A DNA stretch of 43,291 bases from positions 1-43,291 of the forward strand of contig CAJYGB010000001.1 of assembly GCA_913774355.1 (NCBI GenBank), given 5' to 3'. Both the position numbers and the translations under genes were made by a program. Shown here one piece after another: positions 41,011 to 43,291 of the stretch (positions are counted from its first letter, which is position 1; the number at the start of each line of letters is the position of its first letter). Source of the DNA: an uncultured Chryseobacterium sp. GTDB lineage: Bacteria; Bacteroidota; Bacteroidia; Flavobacteriales; Weeksellaceae. The notes under the pieces are model-generated. The model ran no database searches, had not been told where the DNA came from, and saw nothing but the letters and a program-made list of their open reading frames with translations.

Positions 41011-41760
41011 TTATTGATCGCTTGTGGGCCTTACATTGGCTTTATAAATCTGAAAATTGAATACAAAAGAAGTATTTTTCAGCGAATACCCTACATAATT
41101 GTAGTGGTCGTTTCTGGCGAAGGCCGCTCTCGATGGTACGATAATAACGCCTTGCAAGTTGTAGGCATTCCCGTCTGGCATATTCTGGAAACCCTGGAAG
41201 TATTTCAGACCCTCCTGAAGCCCGGGGATTTCATAGTAACTTCTTGACTTCGATGTATCGTTGTTTAATATATATTTCTTAACATAGTAAAACATCGGAT
41301 CCGTTACTGGGGAAGTGCTACCGTCAATGGTATTCATCAGAACGCCTGAAGTACTAAATGCTACATTCCCATCCGTATTGGTAGCCAGGTAATAATTGGC
41401 TCTCATCATCGTTCTGATCTGCGTTGCAGTAGAAGATGTAGGATTGGTGTCCAAAGTAACTCCCGCTGAAGGTTGTGCACCGTTTCTTACGATATAAATA
41501 ACACCCGAAGGAAGGGTTACAGGACTAAGCTCCGACAGTTTTTTATAGTTGTCATCGGAAGCATCCGTAGCACTGAAAGCTTTTATATTCCCCTGGGTAT
41601 CCAGATAATTATCGTTCATGAACTTCTGAATCGCCTGATCATCGTATGAATTTCTTACCGCAACATCACTGGGCTCCACAAACGTTTCCACCTGATCATC
41701 CTTCTTACATGCCGTGAAACAAAGACCGCCAGCAAGGATATATAAAAATATTTTTTTCAT
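41011..41760 (-). CDS. Surface lipoprotein with FKBP-like domain
   Basis: A 249-residue lipoprotein. The lipobox is FTAC (Cys18), followed by KKDD, which fits the flavobacterial surface-export tag K-(D/E)2. The C-terminal ~100 residues look like a diverged FKBP-type peptidyl-prolyl isomerase (SYYEIPGLQEGLKYFQGFQNM, IIVPSRAAFARNDHYNY), a family that includes GldI-like gliding lipoproteins. Several catalytic-pocket aromatics of FKBPs are not obvious, so enzymatic activity is uncertain. The frame opens from a TTG at 41766, but the ATG at 41760 starts the lipoprotein signal. It is divergent from the S4-domain gene. Confidence 0.7.
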   Translation of the reverse strand: MKKIFLYILAGGLCFTACKKDDQVETFVEPSDVAVRNSYDDQAIQKFMNDNYLDTQGNIKAFSATDASDDNYKKLSELSPVTLPSGVIYIVRNGAQPSAGVTLDTNPTSSTATQIRTMMRANYYLATNTDGNVAFSTSGVLMNTIDGSTSPVTDPMFYYVKKYILNNDTSKSRSYYEIPGLQEGLKYFQGFQNMPDGNAYNLQGVIIVPSRAAFARNDHYNYVGYSLKNTSFVFNFQIYKANVRPTSDQ

Positions 41761-41800
41761 TTTCAAAAAAAGTTTAATTACTTTACAAAGAATATAACGA

Positions 41801-41808
41801 CAAAAGTA
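41801..41808 (-). promoter_or_regulatory. -7 box of the FKBP-like lipoprotein gene
   Basis: Minus-strand TACTTTTG matches TAnnTTTG, 40 bases before the ATG and within the short divergent space. Confidence 0.4.
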
Positions 41809-41817
41809 TAAAAAATT

Positions 41818-42255
41818 ATGAGAATAGATAAATTTTTATGGAGCATTCGTTTTTATAAAACCAGAACCATTGCTACTGAGGAGATTAAAAAGAACAGGGT
41901 TTCCATCGGAGCCTCTGTGGTAAAGTCTTCCAAGGAGGTAAAGGAAGGGGATGTCATCAAGATCCGTAAAAATCAGATCGATTATAAAATTAAAGTGATC
42001 CAGATTCCCAAGAGCAGGATTGGCGCCAAGCTGGTCCCGCTCCATATCCAGGACGTTACCGATAAAGAACAGTACGAATTGCTGAAAATGCGGAAAATAT
42101 CACAGGATTATTACCGGAACAAAGGAGAGGGAAGACCAACCAAGAAAGACCGGAGGGATATGGACGGTTATGTGGAAAACGATATTGCCTCAGATTTTAC
42201 AGACTGGGATGATTTCTTTGGCGAAACCGGGGATGATCCGGAAGATAAAGATTAA
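41818..42255 (+). CDS. S4-domain RNA-binding protein (Hsp15-like)
   Basis: A 145-residue protein with an N-terminal S4 RNA-binding domain of the Hsp15/HslR type: MRIDKFLWSIRFYKTRTIATEEIKKNRVSIGA (residues 1-32), KEVKEGDVIKIR, and a basic tail (GRPTKKDRRDMDGY). In E. coli Hsp15 binds 50S subunits with a stalled nascent chain. The final 25 residues are strongly acidic, longer than in E. coli and different from it. It is likely a ribosome-associated quality-control factor, by family. Confidence 0.9.
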   Translation: MRIDKFLWSIRFYKTRTIATEEIKKNRVSIGASVVKSSKEVKEGDVIKIRKNQIDYKIKVIQIPKSRIGAKLVPLHIQDVTDKEQYELLKMRKISQDYYRNKGEGRPTKKDRRDMDGYVENDIASDFTDWDDFFGETGDDPEDKD

Positions 42256-42261
42256 TTAACT

Positions 42262-42285
42262 AAAAGCTCTAGAGATAGAGCTTTT
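42262..42285. terminator. Terminator between S4-domain gene and aroK
   Basis: AAAAGCTCTA (42262-42271) pairs with TAGAGCTTTT (42276-42285) around GAGA. It overlaps the aroK stop and can serve both convergent genes. Confidence 0.8.
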
Positions 42286-42784
42286 CTGTTATTTCATTTA
42301 CGATATCTTCAGGATCACGGTGATCGGTATTTACATGATACTGGGCTTTACTGTAAAACGGATTGCGCTCAAATAAATGCTTGGCAATAAATTCGGCCAG
42401 GTTTTCATCATCGATATTGGCAATGAGCGGGCGCTTTTCCTTCTGTTTGGAAAGTCTTTCTGCCAGGGTGCTTACGGAAGCTCTCAGGAATACGCTTTTA
42501 GAATTATGGTTGACGATCTCCATATTATTATAGTATACGGGAGTACCTCCGCCAAGGCTCAGAACGACCTCTTTTTCTGATGCCAGAATTTCTTCGAGTG
42601 TCTCCCTTTCTAGCTTGCGGAAATATATTTCTCCCTTTTTATCGAAGATTTCAGAGATGGTAAGTTTGCTTCTTTTTGAAATCTCTTTATCAAGATCAAT
42701 CAGTTTAAAACCGAGTTTGTCGCTTAATATTTTGGAAATGTGAGATTTGCCACTTCCCATGTATCCGACGAGTGAAATTATCAT
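42269..42784 (-). CDS. aroK: Shikimate kinase
   Basis: Shikimate kinase phosphorylates shikimate with ATP in the aromatic amino acid pathway. The 171-residue protein has the Walker A motif GYMGSGKS (residues 7-14), Asp32 in IDLDKEI, Arg56 in EIYFRKLE, the GGG loop at 79-81 (SLGGGTP), and the lid motif RLSKQKEKRPL. All substrate-binding residues appear in place and the length is typical. It converges with the S4-domain gene and is transcribed away from the tRNA cluster. Confidence 0.95.
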   Translation of the reverse strand: MIISLVGYMGSGKSHISKILSDKLGFKLIDLDKEISKRSKLTISEIFDKKGEIYFRKLERETLEEILASEKEVVLSLGGGTPVYYNNMEIVNHNSKSVFLRASVSTLAERLSKQKEKRPLIANIDDENLAEFIAKHLFERNPFYSKAQYHVNTDHRDPEDIVNEITEKLYL

Positions 42785-42815
42785 GAATTTTTTTTAAACA
42801 AATTTGCAAAAAAGT

Positions 42816-42845
42816 TTTGAGATAAAGAAAAAACTCATATCTTTG
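42816..42845 (+). promoter_or_regulatory. Consensus promoter of the tRNA cluster
   Basis: TTTG (42816-42819), 18-base spacer, TATCTTTG (42838-42845). This is the reference against which I judged other promoters in this window. Confidence 0.75.
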
Positions 42846-42892
42846 CACCACTAAAAACGAAGGACATTATTACAGTGTTAATCGTTGATACA

Positions 42893-42975
42893 GTGGCCGA
42901 CTCGGTAGCTCAGCTGGTAGAGCAATACACTTTTAATGTATGGGTCCTGGGTTCGAATCCCAGCCGGGTCACAAG
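42893..42975 (+). repeat. First copy of an 83-base tRNA-Lys duplication
   Basis: This segment is identical to 43161-43243. The identity includes the mature tRNA and short flanks: GTGGCC before and CAAG after. It brackets the tRNA-Leu gene. Confidence 0.85.
42899..42971 (+). tRNA. tRNA-Lys (anticodon TTT), copy 1
   Basis: A 73-base cloverleaf. The acceptor arm GACTCGG pairs with CCGGGTC. The anticodon stem ATACA/TGTAT (42925-42929 and 42937-42941) encloses the loop CTTTTAA with anticodon TTT. The T arm CTGGG-TTCGAAT-CCCAG is perfect. CCA is not encoded. First gene of the cluster downstream of the strong promoter. Confidence 0.95.
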
Positions 42976-43006
42976 CAGAAAATTACTGTAATTTTGTAGT
43001 TTTTAC

Positions 43007-43089
43007 GCCTGCGTGGTGAAATTGGTAGACACGCCATCTTGAGGGGGTGGTTTCCTAAGGATGTGCTGGTTCGAGTCCAGTCGCAGGCA
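43007..43089 (+). tRNA. tRNA-Leu (anticodon GAG)
   Basis: An 83-base class II tRNA. The acceptor GCCTGCG pairs with CGCAGGC, the anticodon stem CCATC/GGTGG encloses TTGAGGG with anticodon GAG, and a long variable arm (around TTTCCTAAGGATG) is present. The T arm CTGG-TTCGAGT-CCAG is intact. CCA is not encoded. It decodes CUC and CUU. Confidence 0.93.
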
Positions 43090-43160
43090 CAATGCAGAAA
43101 ATTAGAAATAATTAATACTGAATATTTTAAAATTTTATTTTATTTTTATCATTATTAATT

Positions 43161-43243
43161 GTGGCCGACTCGGTAGCTCAGCTGGTAGAGCAATACACTT
43201 TTAATGTATGGGTCCTGGGTTCGAATCCCAGCCGGGTCACAAG
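43161..43243 (+). repeat. Second copy of the 83-base tRNA-Lys duplication
   Basis: Identical to 42893-42975, including flanks beyond the tRNA. Confidence 0.85.
43167..43239 (+). tRNA. tRNA-Lys (anticodon TTT), copy 2
   Basis: Identical in sequence to copy 1. No separate TAnnTTTG box is seen in the AT-rich gap after tRNA-Leu, so it is probably processed from the same transcript. Confidence 0.95.
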
Positions 43244-43291
43244 TTTACTGAAAAGTAAATTTTTTTCATATTAATATTTTGTGATTTGGTG

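Noticed and set aside
1..43291. CRISPR array, prophage, insertion sequence or integron
   Set aside because: I found no regularly spaced repeats, transposase, integrase or phage structural genes. The only clear direct repeat is the tRNA-Lys duplication.

Overview
The window reads as chromosome of a flavobacterium, most likely Chryseobacterium or a close relative in the Weeksellaceae. Supporting signs are the -7 box TAnnTTTG ahead of many genes with almost no Shine-Dalgarno sequences, type IX secretion sorting domains of both type A and type B, a SusC/SusD pair run by a FecI/FecR-type sigma and anti-sigma pair, Bacteroidetes-style lipoproteins, and a small double-glycine leader peptide of a kind I associate with Chryseobacterium. 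The genus call is inference.

Layout. 1-3901 (+): a glucose-1-dehydrogenase-like SDR, a folded intergenic element, and a large GH63/MGH1-like glycoside hydrolase. 3925-8710 (-): a tight run of a 5'-nucleotidase split over two genes, a PorZ-like two-propeller protein and recO. 8876-10389 (+): dapA and a GNAT acetyltransferase. 10390-11636: 1.25 kb without an obvious protein gene, but with two well-formed promoter/terminator arrangements that suggest unannotated short transcripts. 11637-14328 (-): recG and a secreted thioredoxin. 14367-19763 (-): three POT-family peptide transporters with a broken DUF1016 gene among them. 19822-20761 (+): a decayed toxin-antitoxin remnant followed by an intact one. 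20817-23232 (-): a dipeptidyl peptidase IV and the GG-leader peptide. 23356-24033 (+): two small soluble proteins, one unknown and one DUF6496-like.

24227-32188 (+) is the most system-like part: ECF sigma factor, FecR anti-sigma, a SusC transducer with an N-terminal STN domain, SusD, and two tandem secreted glycerophosphodiester phosphodiesterases. It has the logic of a polysaccharide utilization locus, but the only enzymes are phosphodiesterases, so I infer signal-controlled capture of glycerophosphodiesters (lipid head groups or related polymers) for phosphate, glycerol or carbon.

32277-43291: an alpha-glucan phosphorylase homologue that has Thr where the PLP-binding Lys should be (-); an unknown PD-(D/E)XK-like protein, a type B T9SS-secreted protein, a DinB/DUF1572 protein, the tRNA-modifying enzyme MtaB, and a membrane-anchored glutamate-synthase-like flavoprotein (+); an FKBP-like lipoprotein (-); an S4-domain RNA-binding protein (+); shikimate kinase (-); and a tRNA-Lys / tRNA-Leu / tRNA-Lys cluster (+) behind a textbook flavobacterial promoter.

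Two themes connect genes. Peptide use: secreted DPP-IV makes dipeptides and the three POT proteins could import them. Outer-membrane nutrient capture: the sigma/SusCD/phosphodiesterase locus together with the 5'-nucleotidase pair both release phosphate from organic phosphates.
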